Positions 1-8,346 of a DNA stretch of 64,000 bases are shown piece after piece. Made by a program: the position numbers and the translations under genes. The stretch is from AWTP1-13 sp963820375 (lineage in GTDB: Bacteria > Pseudomonadota > Alphaproteobacteria > Rhizobiales > Hyphomicrobiaceae), in NCBI GenBank assembly GCA_963820375.1, contig CAWFZX010000033.1:1-64000 (forward strand), given 5' to 3'. Position 1 is the stretch's first letter; each line of letters starts with the position of its first letter. The notes under the pieces were generated by a model. It did no database searches. It was not told the origin of the DNA and saw only the letters and a program-made list of their open reading frames with translations.

Positions 1-81
1 CACAGTCGGTGCCGACTGAATGGGCTGGGCTATCTGCCAGGCCAATCGGTCAAACTCGTCGCGAATATCAAGGACGATCAT
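1..81 (-). CDS. Possible 5' end of a gene cut by the window edge
   Basis: Reading leftward from an ATG at 81-79, 27 codons stay open to base 1 and give MIVLDIRDEFDRLAWQIAQ and onward, a plausible protein-like composition. No convincing ribosome binding site precedes the ATG and the piece is too short to place in a family. It could equally be chance. No function is proposed. Confidence 0.2.
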   Translation of the reverse strand, partial: MIVLDIRDEFDRLAWQIAQPIQSAPTV

Positions 82-545
82 CACGGGGTCACAGAAACAG
101 GAAGAGGCGTGGACACGGTTCCCTCCGCTCCTCGTGGAGGTAGCTAGCAGCTGTCTGTGCGGCCACGTCGCCGTAAAATCCTGCCACTGCACGTCCCACA
201 GACCACCCACTACCGTTCCGCACATGGGCACAACTGCCGAACCTGCCAATTGCTAAGCCGGCTCCCGCCAGCTTGCAACCGGCCATCGCTGTTGACGAGC
301 TCGAGACAACCTGCACCGTCCGGCGCAGCGGGTTCGAAGTCACGACAATCGAATACCCATCCAGGAGAGCTCCCGAGACCCGCGATCGCGACGCGATCGA
401 ATTCACCCGCCGCGATGCTGGCCTACCGGGTCCTGGCGCACGCGCGCTGGCGGCCGGCATACGTTTCACCGATAGTTTGCAGTACCATTCCTGATATCAG
501 GCCAGAACCTGCAAAGCCGCGCTTGCGGTTTGAAAGAGGAGTGTC
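82..545. other. No gene recognised
   Basis: Several overlapping open frames exist on both strands, but none has protein-like composition, a good start site or a recognisable motif. A purine-rich AAAGAGGAG at about 532-540 belongs to the gene that follows. Confidence 0.4.
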
Positions 546-1283
546 TTGCAGCACGGTGATCCGAAGGCTCTGAGCGACGAAGAGCTGGGAGGCATATGCG
601 CCAGTTCCGCCATCGAGAGCGCATCGGTGGGCTTGGGTTGTCTCGCGAGCATTGTTGTGGTCCTGGTTCTGTTCTTCGGACAGCTTGTCTTTGGCGAGGT
701 GGCGCTGCCTTTCGCCGGCGTACTAGCGCTGCTCCCGGCGGCGCTTCTGCTCACCCATCATGTCGTGAGCCGGCCGAAGCGTCCGTATCGCGAAGAGCTG
801 GCCTACCGGAGCGGCAAGGGGCCGTTCTCCCAATACGTGGCGGAGGCGGAAGCAATCCTCCGCCAGCACGGCGCCGATTGGGTTTTCGTGTTCACCGTGA
901 GGGCGCTTCCGCATGGCGGCTTTTGGTGGCTCCAGGTGGTCTTGAACGAGGGGCCGCCCGCCTCGGCGCGGGCCGACTTGCGGGTCTGCCTGGAAGGGAA
1001 ATTGCCAATTGGCACGCGAGTTGAGAGGGATGTTCCGGACGATATGGTCCACGACTTGTTGACGTTCCTGAATGGCTTGGACCTGGCGGCACTGACCGAT
1101 GTCCCGTCCGTGGTCAAAGATGGCGCGCCTTGTCACGTGGCGGTCTTGCGCCGCGAGCCCCGGTGCGTGATTTCGGCAAGCTGCAATTTGGGAGGCTGGA
1201 CTGCCGAGCCGTTGCAGCATCCAACAGCGGCCGTTTGCTCAAAGCTCTGCGAGGTCGCGAGGCGCCTGTCGCCAGAATGCTGA
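546..1283 (+). CDS. Hypothetical membrane protein
   Basis: A 245-residue protein with a probable TTG start four bases after GAGGAG. Residues 25-75 hold two hydrophobic stretches (about 29-48 and 54-72) that should span the membrane. The rest is a soluble domain with no motif I recognise. It has a Cys-rich C-terminus and ends in SPEC. Codon use looks coding throughout. It lies outside the left attachment-like repeat, so it probably belongs to the chromosome or to a neighbouring element. Function unknown; the start is uncertain. Confidence 0.55.
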   Translation: MQHGDPKALSDEELGGICASSAIESASVGLGCLASIVVVLVLFFGQLVFGEVALPFAGVLALLPAALLLTHHVVSRPKRPYREELAYRSGKGPFSQYVAEAEAILRQHGADWVFVFTVRALPHGGFWWLQVVLNEGPPASARADLRVCLEGKLPIGTRVERDVPDDMVHDLLTFLNGLDLAALTDVPSVVKDGAPCHVAVLRREPRCVISASCNLGGWTAEPLQHPTAAVCSKLCEVARRLSPEC

Positions 1284-1665
1284 AGGAAAATCCCTCAGCA
1301 GCACTTGTCCTTTTTTTCGGTCGGATCGCGTTTGCCGTCAACGTGCGATCGCCGTCGTTAGGGCTCGCCTCCCACTCCCAGCCAGTCTCAATACAATTCT
1401 ACAATTGCTCAATGTCGTTGCTTTCGAGAAAATTGCATCCGATCAAGTGCCTGCCGAATGCCATCCGACGTCTCCATGCGGTGTGCTGGGTAAAGAGCTG
1501 AAACGCTTCGACCGGCACATGGGCTTGGAGACGATATCGGGCGCCGATCTTGTAGGTGACGAGGGGTGAGGCTCAGTTGAATAGTGAAAGGCGCGAACGC
1601 CCAACCTATCGGGTGAGGGAAAACGGGAAAAAAAGTCGAGGATAATCAATGCCCCAATTCATCGG
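1284..1665. other. No gene recognised; left flank of the island
   Basis: About 380 bases with only short, overlapping open frames of unlikely composition. The stretch ends at the 19-bp tRNA-derived repeat, so it may be ancestral sequence next to the insertion or the edge of another decayed element. Confidence 0.4.
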
Positions 1666-1684
1666 TGGTGCCCCAGGAGGGACT
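1666..1684 (+). repeat. Left attachment-like repeat: 19-bp copy of a tRNA-Leu 3' end
   Basis: The bases TGGTGCCCCAGGAGGGACT are identical, in the same orientation, to 8328-8346. The latter is the complement of the CCA end, discriminator, acceptor strand, T-stem strand and three T-loop bases of the tRNA-Leu. The match stops abruptly on both sides. A repeat of a tRNA 3' end is the classic footprint of a tyrosine-recombinase integration, and an integrase remnant sits beside the other copy. Confidence 0.8.
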
Positions 1685-1744
1685 TGGGATGCGTCCGCCG
1701 AAACTCCAGCATTTCAAGGGGTTGTTGCCCTTAGTGACTGCGGA

Positions 1745-1765
1745 TGTGTACCCGCTCTGTGTACC
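1745..1765 (+). repeat. Left pair of TGTGTACC octamers
   Basis: TGTGTACC occurs at 1745-1752 and again at 1758-1765, 13 bp apart. The same arrangement (TGTGTGCC and TGTGTACC, 13 bp apart, same orientation) lies at 8242-8262 near the other end. Each pair lies 61-66 bp inside its attachment-like repeat. They could be arm-type binding sites for the integrase or an excision factor; that role is inference. Confidence 0.5.
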
Positions 1766-1816
1766 TCTGCCAAGCCGCTGGTCCGCGCCAAGGGGGCGCC
1801 CTCAACCAGGACGACA

Positions 1817-2345
1817 CTAGGCCTTCGAAGCCCCCGGGCGCGATCCTTCGCTGCCCATTTGGTGGTAGACGAACTGCCACACCGCCTCGACCTTCTCCGT
1901 CCAAAGGGCCTCCGGGTAAGGCTCGTCCGCTCGCTCGTTCAGCTTGAACTTGATCTCGGAGCGCCGGTCGCGCGGCCCTCGGAGTGCAGCTCCCAAGGTG
2001 GGAATAGAATTTGCCACTGCAGCTTCTGTAGCAGCTCCTTGGCCACTTTCTTTACCTCTTCTCTTGCGCCTTCGTGAGGGTCGGCGTTGGCCGCGTCAGA
2101 AGGTCGAAGACCGCCAGCTCTCGCTCAGTCAGCTCCTCTCGGGCTGCCCGCCGCTCTTCCTCCTTCATCTGTTCGACGAATTGCTTGAGCGCCTCGAAGA
2201 ACCTCTCCGCGTCGAGGGTGCCGGTGTTATAGTCGGCGACCAGCGCCTCCAGCCGGTCCACGAGGTCGCTGCGAGTGGGGTTCTAGGGGGAGCACCCAGA
2301 TGAGCGCGAACTCCTCCAAAAAGGGGATGCCTTCTGGCTTGCTCG
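1817..2345 (-). pseudogene. hsdR: Remnant of a type I restriction HsdR subunit (C-terminal end)
   Basis: Reading leftward, three frames together give a continuous HsdR C-terminal domain (DUF3387 type): FLEEFALIW (about 2325-2300), then NPTRSDLVDRLEALVADYN through LTERELAVFDLLTRP (about 2285-2085), EVKKVAKELLQKLQW (about 2058-2012) and KLNERADEPYPEALW through VEAVWQFVYHQ (about 1945-1850). At least three frame changes separate the pieces, and no helicase or nuclease part is visible upstream, nor any hsdM or hsdS. The gene is dead. It lies directly inside the left end of the island, so the element probably once carried a restriction system. Confidence 0.75.
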
Positions 2346-2575
2346 CCATCTAGGGTCGGACAAATTCCTTCGGGCTCCGGGGGACACCTACAAATTTCTT
2401 GGCAGTCATGAACCGAACCTTGCCAGCTCCCCCCTGCTGGGCTCCAGCGGCTCGTCCTTCCTTTGCCTCCTGACCGGCGGGGGCCAGATTTTTTGACAAG
2501 CGCGATGGGAGAAGGCAGCCCAGCAAAGCGCCCCACAGTCTTGGGCACCGCTCTACACAGAGACCGGGTCTGGTA

Positions 2576-3169
2576 GTGCGTTCGAGGACGGCGAGAGCGC
2601 GTAGAATAGAAGTCCAGCAAAGCCGCGCGGCGTTGTGGACCATCCAACTCGCGGTCGACGCCGTGGCCGACAGCATCAGCCAGTTGAAGACACTGCAAAA
2701 CAACGTCTATCGTGGGTATCGGGTCGCCCTATCGACGCTCCAGATGGCCCGACACCACTCACTTAGTGACGGCGATCTAACCCTCGTTGAGGACTGCGTC
2801 GGCAAGCTCGCCCAGCGGGCGGATTGGCCGGCAGCGATGCGTTCGCGCAGCCGGCACAAGCGTCTGGAACGGCCCCTCAGCGATGCCGAGAGCGGTGGCG
2901 TCACTCGCCTGGCGGGTTCGGCGATCGCGGTATCGGCCGAGATGCTCGACACCGGTGAGCGTCTAGCTGCGTTGTACGGCGGGCTTGCTGTGACAGCGGC
3001 TGCGGCGGCTCGGTCGGCGTTAGCCAGCGTCACCGACGAGACGCACAGGAAGAGAGCCGACAAGCTTATGCTTCGGCTCGACCAACTCTGCGCCAACCAA
3101 CGCATCGCCTGGGCGTTCGCAGGGGGCGCTGATGAACAGCCGTCCACCTTCCGCCGGACGCTGCACTGA
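2576..3169 (+). CDS. Hypothetical protein
   Basis: An open frame of 197 codons. From about codon 25 onward it has coding-like base composition and an alanine-rich, probably helical make-up (for example LASVTDETHRKRADKLMLR near the end). No family recognised. The first codons are poorly supported, so the true start may be further in. It sits between two clear pseudogenes in the decayed island, so it may be a fragment too. A longer open frame on the opposite strand (2707-3891) looks like a shadow. Confidence 0.35.
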   Translation: MRSRTARARRIEVQQSRAALWTIQLAVDAVADSISQLKTLQNNVYRGYRVALSTLQMARHHSLSDGDLTLVEDCVGKLAQRADWPAAMRSRSRHKRLERPLSDAESGGVTRLAGSAIAVSAEMLDTGERLAALYGGLAVTAAAAARSALASVTDETHRKRADKLMLRLDQLCANQRIAWAFAGGADEQPSTFRRTLH

Positions 3170-3279
3170 CGTGGACACGTTGGATGACGGCATCCCGCTG
3201 GGCGGTGCCTCACAGCCCATTGGCGGTAAGAAGCGCAGGGGTGTGCGCCTCCCGAGCGCCACCAGTGGTTCGACCCTGG

Positions 3280-3807
3280 AAGATCGCCAAGGGCGACAAC
3301 CTCAGGGCCCTGGTCGAGAGCACAGGGACCTCTGTGCAACGCCATGAGGTGCAAACCAAGGCCCGCGCTAGGGCGCGGCGAGACGCGGACGACAGGAACC
3401 ACGTCGGGCGGATCGAGGCGGTCGTCTGCAATCTCGCACATGCCGTTCTGCTGCCACCTCCTACGGGGCGCATTGCGACGAAGAGAGACGCTCGCGCTAC
3501 GACAGCCCGCTGCTCGAGAAGGGCTTTGAGGCTCGACTGCCCACGGGCTGCGCGCGTGGCAAAGACCAAGGAGACAATCCTGAGCGTTCACGCGCCGCTC
3601 AAAGAGGTCTGGGGTCGCGGGTACGGCTACCGGCCAATGTTGGTAGAGAGTGAGGTTCTTCTCGACATCCTCCAGGACCTCGCCGCGCGCCGCATCCCCG
3701 CGCTCGGACTTCATGACGGGTTGCTGGTTGCCGTGTCGGACAAGGAGGCGATGAGGAGGGTGGCTAAGGCCGCCACCGGGATCGACCTGCCCGTCTCCGA
3801 GAAGTGA
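3280..3807 (+). pseudogene. Decayed plasmid/phage-type protein of uncharacterised family
   Basis: Two patches read like one protein family seen in proteobacterial islands. The first (3407-3470) gives IEAVVCNLAHAVLLPPPTGR, followed in another frame by RYDSPLLEKGF (about 3492-3525). The second, back in the first frame (3585-3804), gives GRGYGYRPMLVESEVLLDIL and IPALGLHDGLLVAVSDKE. From memory, full-length relatives have a long middle section here and an HD-S/G motif near the end, somewhat like motif C of polymerase palm domains. The middle seems deleted and at least one frameshift is present. Assignment is from pattern memory, so moderate at best. Confidence 0.4.
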
Positions 3808-4066
3808 ATTTGGGCATGGGAAGAAACCTTTCCCCCGCCCCTCTGAAGGGCCAGCTTGGCCGCTTTTGCAGTGAACCTGCCCCAAGAGCAACGTCGCGCG
3901 GCAGAGTTGTGCCCACTAGCGGACGTGGCGACTCGGTAGCTTCCGGTTGGTGGTTGGGGGTTCGTCCTGATTTGAGGATCAGGCATATCCGCCGACTATC
4001 GACCAGCCCGTAAGAACTAGCGCAACGACCGCGGTCGAGAAGGCTTGCCAGTCAAAGAGGCATTTC

Positions 4067-5740
4067 ATGAACCGTCGAGAACTCTTGCTTTCCACCGCGG
4101 GAGCCGCGCTGACCTGCAACATGGGCGGACCCCTTGTCGGGAGGGCACAGACCAGCGTTCAAGGCCAACACCTCGGCATCGGAGCGCCGATATTCAACAT
4201 GCCGGCCCGCAATCCCTGGCTGACTGACAGCGTCTATCCGACGTCACATTTCAATCCAGGGGCGACAGACTCCGTTCTGCACGCCGGTCTCGCCAAGGGA
4301 AAGAAGCTGACGGCCGGCACGGACGTGAAGTCGGTGTCGAATGTGATGGTGTCAAACCCCGCAGTGAAGAGGATCGGGGCCGACACCGTTGGCTTCGCGA
4401 GCGGCACACTAGGCATTCTAAAAATCTTGCTGACCGGAAAAGCTCTTGAGGCCGTGACCTTCACCGCCTATCCCGGCCTGGAACAGACGGCTGGGAAAGC
4501 GGATGAGAAAGCTGTTGCGGCGCTGCTAGCTGAGGTCGACGCCGCACGGCGCTCGAAGGATGACGCCAAACTTCTCGCCGCCATCGGTGGCATGGACCGT
4601 CTGGGCGTGAACTTCGAGACTGGTATCAACGGCGTCTACAATCTGTTCGATCGCGACGGTTTCCACTATTGCGTCTACGGCGGCACCAAGGTGCTGAAAA
4701 CTACCGACGACAACGTCGTCCGCGGTCCGGTGCGCGTCGTCAAATCGGTAGATGTTGCCGCGGCGATGCCTGCGGAAGCTGCCAAGGCTGTAACGCGGAT
4801 TATCGGCCTCAACATGACTTACGACGGCTATATCGCCGCTGCTGCCCCCGGCGCCGTCGTGGTGCTCGACCGCGATCTCAACGTCAAATCCTACGTGACC
4901 TTCTCCGGCGAGGCGGTCGACAACAGCATCGCCATCGACGAAAGGAACGGCATCTACGTCGTCACCTCGCGGCGCATGCTCAAGGTCGCGTGGAACGGAC
5001 AGAAGCTCTCGGCCGAGGAGAAGGATGGCGGCTGGGAGTCCGGCTACGAATGGACGCCGGACGAGAAGGTGCTGGCTGCGGGCTCGATCTCGCGCGGCTC
5101 TGGGACGACGCCGACATTAATGGGCTTCGGCAATGACCCGCACAAGCTGGTTGTGATCGCGGATGCGGCCGAAACAGGGACGAACCTGGTGGCGTTTTGG
5201 CGCGGCGAGATACCTGTCGATTTCCAGCAGAAGCCGGGGACCAAGTCGCACCGTATCGCTGACCAGGTACGCATCGAAATCTCCCAACTTACCATCGAAC
5301 CATCTCCCAACGTTCTCGGCTACGGCGTGGCCGTTATCAATGGCTCCTACCCGCAGCCCGTTAAGACGCCTGGGTTTCCGAACGCCTTCACCGCCGGCGT
5401 GACGCGGCCTGCGCCGCTTGGAATACAAAAGTTCGAGTGGAACCCGCAGAGGCGCCAGTTCGACAAGGCGTGGACCAACCGCGAGGTCGACAACTCGGAC
5501 ATCATGGTCCCGGTCGTCTCGGCGGGGACTGGTCTACTTTACGCGGCGCACAAGGAGAACGGCGACTACCAGTATGTCGGCCTCGACTGGATGACCGGTG
5601 CGCTGCGTGAGCGGTGGATATTCCCGGACGACAGCCGGCTGTGGAACGCATTCGGCGGCATCACGACTGTTCTTGAGGACGGCGACCTGCTGATCGGTGG
5701 CGCTTTCGGCATCAAACGCGTCATTGGCCCCAGCGCGTAG
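4067..5740 (+). CDS. Tat-exported protein of unknown function (propeller-like)
   Basis: A 557-residue protein. The N-terminus (MNRRELLLSTAGAAL) has a twin-arginine followed by a hydrophobic stretch and a plausible cleavage site near RAQ (about residue 28), so it should be exported folded through the Tat pathway. The body has recurring short strand motifs of the type DGYIAAAAPGAVVVLDRD and GIYVVTSRRMLKVAW, suggesting a beta-propeller-like fold resembling PQQ or SMP-30 proteins. No cofactor or catalytic motif stands out. AGAGG about seven bases before the ATG supports the start. It stands alone within the island, with no operon partner, and is the largest intact gene there. A tandem role in sugar or alcohol oxidation cannot be shown. 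Confidence 0.8.
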   Translation: MNRRELLLSTAGAALTCNMGGPLVGRAQTSVQGQHLGIGAPIFNMPARNPWLTDSVYPTSHFNPGATDSVLHAGLAKGKKLTAGTDVKSVSNVMVSNPAVKRIGADTVGFASGTLGILKILLTGKALEAVTFTAYPGLEQTAGKADEKAVAALLAEVDAARRSKDDAKLLAAIGGMDRLGVNFETGINGVYNLFDRDGFHYCVYGGTKVLKTTDDNVVRGPVRVVKSVDVAAAMPAEAAKAVTRIIGLNMTYDGYIAAAAPGAVVVLDRDLNVKSYVTFSGEAVDNSIAIDERNGIYVVTSRRMLKVAWNGQKLSAEEKDGGWESGYEWTPDEKVLAAGSISRGSGTTPTLMGFGNDPHKLVVIADAAETGTNLVAFWRGEIPVDFQQKPGTKSHRIADQVRIEISQLTIEPSPNVLGYGVAVINGSYPQPVKTPGFPNAFTAGVTRPAPLGIQKFEWNPQRRQFDKAWTNREVDNSDIMVPVVSAGTGLLYAAHKENGDYQYVGLDWMTGALRERWIFPDDSRLWNAFGGITTVLEDGDLLIGGAFGIKRVIGPSA

Positions 5741-6242
5741 TTACTGGCCCTCCAAAGAGCGTCGGCTGAGGGTCAATTCTTCCATCGCTTCGGCAGCTTT
5801 TGGAGTCAACCTGCCGCGATCGACATGCAAAGAGCCCGCCCTGGTGGGCGAGCCCTCAAATTTTCCACTACGCGGCGTTGAAGGGGATGACGTTATTATC
5901 GTTCGCCACGCATTGCCTTGTCGGCATCTGTCGTACTCGTGGCCCGCGCTCCGAGGTGCGCTACCTCCTCTTTCCAGGTTCGCGGCTAGCCCCCCTAGAC
6001 CGCAAGGCCGAAAGTATCAATTGTAGCTCTTATGGCACCCTATTGGGTGTCGCAGCGAGTGAGTCACGAGGGCAGGCTCTTTGACACGAACTGGCAGCGC
6101 GGATGAACTTAAGCGACCGCTGCAGGGGTTACCGTCATGCACAGCCCAAAACTAAATGCAAAGGCAGTATTGCGCTTGGCTGCTCCGACCAATACCGAAT
6201 GCAGCCAACTACGCCATCCTCGCGGGAAGAGGGTAGCCTCTC
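5741..6242. other. No gene recognised
   Basis: About 500 bases without a convincing frame on either strand. A GC-rich inverted repeat (GCCCGC / GTGGGC, about 5834-5849) follows the preceding gene by about 90 bases but has no proper T-tract, so I do not call it a terminator. The last 50 bases presumably carry the leader of the J-domain gene. Confidence 0.4.
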
Positions 6243-7226
6243 GTGCACGAATTGTATCAAGTGCTCGGCGTCCGCTCTGACGCGACGGACGAAGAGATCA
6301 AAGCGACTTTCCGGCGCTTGGCTAAGCAGTTGCATCCCGACCTTCACCCTGGGGGTCCGGACACTGAACGGCGGTTACAGGAAGTCATACGCGCCTACGA
6401 GACATTGAGCGATCGGCCGTCTCGCATGGCGTATGACGCGGGTCTGGCAAATCAGCGTTTGTTGCGGCGGTGGCAGTTCCGCGCCAACGCGATGACTGTG
6501 GTCGCCGCATTCGCGCTGACGGTGTCGGTAGGCTTGCACTGGCGCGTACTCAGCGAATGGATCTTTCCGGCTGGTGAATACCCAGCCCGGCTTGTCGGCT
6601 ACCAAACTCATACGGCTTTGACCTACAAGGCCGAAGGCGTCTCTTCCTCTATGCAGGCAGGGTCACCAAAGGCCGCGGAAGAGCGCGGGGAAGCGGCCCC
6701 GAACAAGAGCCCCGAACTGAAGGCGGAACCTTCTGACGCGCTCCCGGACCGTTCATCTGCCAAGGAGCTTGTGGACGCATCATTAGCCCAACCCAAGACT
6801 GCCGAGGCACCCTCATTGCAATCCCCGGCATTGGCCGATCTGGCGAGCAACGACCTCCGTCCTGGCCCTGCCAACGAAACGATCGCGCCGCAAAGCTCGC
6901 TGCCCCAAGCCCCCAACAAAGCCGAGAGCGGGAGCGGGGCTGGATGGTGGGTCATTCTCGGGTCGATCAATGTAGGCGAGGGGGATAGCGCCACGACGCT
7001 GATCGAACCTAGTGTCAGGCGGGCCAGCAGTGCCGCCCACCGTTGTGGAATGGGCGCGTTCAACGATTTCTCCTCGAAGTTCCGCGGCTTCGCGCCCGGC
7101 TACATGGTAGTCGTGATTGGGCCATTTGCCGACAAGGCGGACGCGGCAAGATCGCAGCAACAAGTGAACAGATGCGTCGCAAGAACCTATGTGAAGTATG
7201 CCCAGCACCTTGGAGAAAGAGGGTGA
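6243..7226 (+). CDS. J-domain membrane protein with SPOR-like C-terminus
   Basis: A 327-residue protein with a GTG start. Residues 1-65 form a J domain: YQVLGV, the helix KATFRRLAKQL, the invariant HPD at 31-33, then YETLSDRPSRMAYD. This is the part that stimulates an Hsp70 ATPase. Residues 82-100 are a transmembrane helix, then comes a long, low-complexity, Ala/Pro/Ser/Glu-rich linker. The last 95 residues (GWWVILGSINVG to VVVIGPFADKADAARSQQQ) resemble a SPOR domain, which binds denuded peptidoglycan. Topology should put the J domain in the cytoplasm and the SPOR-like part in the periplasm. No Hsp70 or nucleotide exchange factor gene is nearby. It lies inside the island. Confidence 0.8.
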   Translation: MHELYQVLGVRSDATDEEIKATFRRLAKQLHPDLHPGGPDTERRLQEVIRAYETLSDRPSRMAYDAGLANQRLLRRWQFRANAMTVVAAFALTVSVGLHWRVLSEWIFPAGEYPARLVGYQTHTALTYKAEGVSSSMQAGSPKAAEERGEAAPNKSPELKAEPSDALPDRSSAKELVDASLAQPKTAEAPSLQSPALADLASNDLRPGPANETIAPQSSLPQAPNKAESGSGAGWWVILGSINVGEGDSATTLIEPSVRRASSAAHRCGMGAFNDFSSKFRGFAPGYMVVVIGPFADKADAARSQQQVNRCVARTYVKYAQHLGERG

Positions 7227-7496
7227 CGTATCGTCCGCCCACCCAATTGCATCCGTCCCTCCTCGGTGATCGCAGACAAGATCATCGGGTCAGGCTCTCA
7301 AGCATTAGTTCTTCAAGTGGGTAGCGAAGAAAAAGGACAAGCCCGGTCGCTTGGTGTTTCTCAGCTTGATCGCTGTCGGCACAATCATGCCAGGGTGGGT
7401 CTTTGCGAGCAGCTCCATAAAGGCCCTTGAAGGTACGGAACCTTACCACCGGGCCAGCGTTGTGACGCGGCGGGGCTCAAGTCTTGGGGGCAGCCG

Positions 7497-7799
7497 ATGT
7501 CGAAACTGGGCCAACAATTCAATGAGAACAGCAAGCAGGTTGGGGAAGCCGAGAAACGCTTGGCGATCCAACGCACGTTCGTCGAACGGCTACGAGCATC
7601 CGGTAAGGAAACCAAGTCAGCCGAACAAACCCTGGAAGTGATGAGAGACATTCTGCGCGAGCTGTACTACTCACGAAGCCTCTTGCGACGTAGGGTCATG
7701 ACGGTCAACAAAGCCGCTGCCTCACCGCCGTCAGCCAAAAAGGCGCGGGCCAACCGCAGGTTGAACGTCCGGAACGGTGGAACGCTACGGCCCGTCTAA
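7497..7799 (+). CDS. Small basic helical protein, unknown
   Basis: A 100-residue protein starting with ATG eight bases after GGGGGC. Residues 1-60 (QFNENSKQVGEAEKRL, TLEVMRDILRELYYSRSLL) look like one or two amphipathic helices, possibly a short coiled coil. The tail is Lys/Arg-rich. No family recognised. Upstream, about 7325-7450, another frame holds a short hydrophobic run (LVFLSLIAVGTIMPGWVFA) without a start codon, possibly the fragment of an exported peptide gene. Confidence 0.5.
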   Translation: MSKLGQQFNENSKQVGEAEKRLAIQRTFVERLRASGKETKSAEQTLEVMRDILRELYYSRSLLRRRVMTVNKAAASPPSAKKARANRRLNVRNGGTLRPV

Positions 7800-7909
7800 A
7801 CGGCATCGGAGAGACGGGGAGGAATTGCCCAGACGGTGAGTTTTCCTCGTACCCCTACGGGGGTTTCTCCGCACTGGCCGGGTCGAACACCACTTCGGAC
7901 GACAGCACC

Positions 7910-8242
7910 AAACTATCCGGTCGCCAGCGAGGGCCAAGACCTCTCGGTTGGATAGCGACGTGGCTCCTGTTCTCGCCGCTCCGCATCGCTGCTGCACCTG
8001 CGCCTGGACTGCGGCATGGCGCAGTCGCGCCTCACTCGTCCTTGGTGCGGAGTGAGATCTTCAAAGTGTCGGCGAGCTTGACAGTGCTGCCATCACCCCC
8101 AACGTCGACCATCAAGCTCCGTCCAGCGACGACCTTCTTTAGGTCGGCCGGCAGACGACTACGGAAGTGAGAACACGCCCGTGTCCGGCTGACGCCACGC
8201 GAGACATCGCGATGATGCCAGGCGAGACATCGCGATGATCAT
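7910..8242 (-). pseudogene. Integrase remnant, N-terminal part only (DUF6538-type)
   Basis: Reading leftward from ATG at 8242, three frames line up with the N-terminus of tyrosine recombinases of the DUF6538 type. They are WRQPDTGVF (about 8196-8170), then after an extra T HFRSRLPADLKKVVAGRSL through KLADTLKISLRTKDE (about 8167-8034), then in a third frame EARLRHAAVQAQ through LSNREVLALAGDR (about 8030-7917). The rest, including the catalytic domain with its R-H-R-Y residues, is absent. It is transcribed away from the tRNA and starts 86 bases from it, the usual place for the integrase of a tRNA-inserted island. It cannot be functional. Confidence 0.7.
8199..8239 (+). repeat. Tandem 18-bp repeat at the integrase start
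   Basis: GCGAGACATCGCGATGAT occurs exactly at 8199-8216 and 8222-8239, a period of 23 bp. It duplicates the first codons of the integrase remnant (each copy contains an ATG TCT CGC read on the minus strand). It probably arose by slippage. Confidence 0.7.
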
Positions 8243-8262
8243 GTGTGCCTCTCCTGTGTACC
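8242..8262 (+). repeat. Right pair of TGTGT(A/G)CC octamers
   Basis: TGTGTGCC at 8242-8249 and TGTGTACC at 8255-8262, 13 bp apart, match the spacing and orientation of the pair at 1745-1765. They lie just upstream of the integrase remnant, 66 bp inside the tRNA-end repeat. Integrase arm sites or an integrase promoter element are possible roles. Confidence 0.5.
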
Positions 8263-8327
8263 TGCAGGAAAGGCAATACCCATTGATTGCACTTAACTTC
8301 TTGATCCCACAGCGATCAAGATGCGGC

Positions 8328-8346
8328 TGGTGCCCCAGGAGGGACT
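8328..8346 (+). repeat. Right attachment-like repeat within the tRNA-Leu 3' end
   Basis: Identical over 19 bp to 1666-1684. On the minus strand it covers the encoded CCA, the discriminator A, the 3' acceptor strand, the 3' T-stem strand and three bases of the T loop. The segment between the two copies is about 6.66 kb. Confidence 0.8.

Noticed and set aside
2707..3891. 394-codon open frame on the minus strand
   Set aside because: Composition is unlike a protein (many Arg, Pro, Cys, Ser runs) and it lies opposite frames with recognisable segments; GC-rich DNA makes long shadow frames.
5834..5849. GC-rich hairpin after the Tat-exported protein gene
   Set aside because: About 90 bases beyond the stop, with a loop of four but no T-tract directly after the stem.
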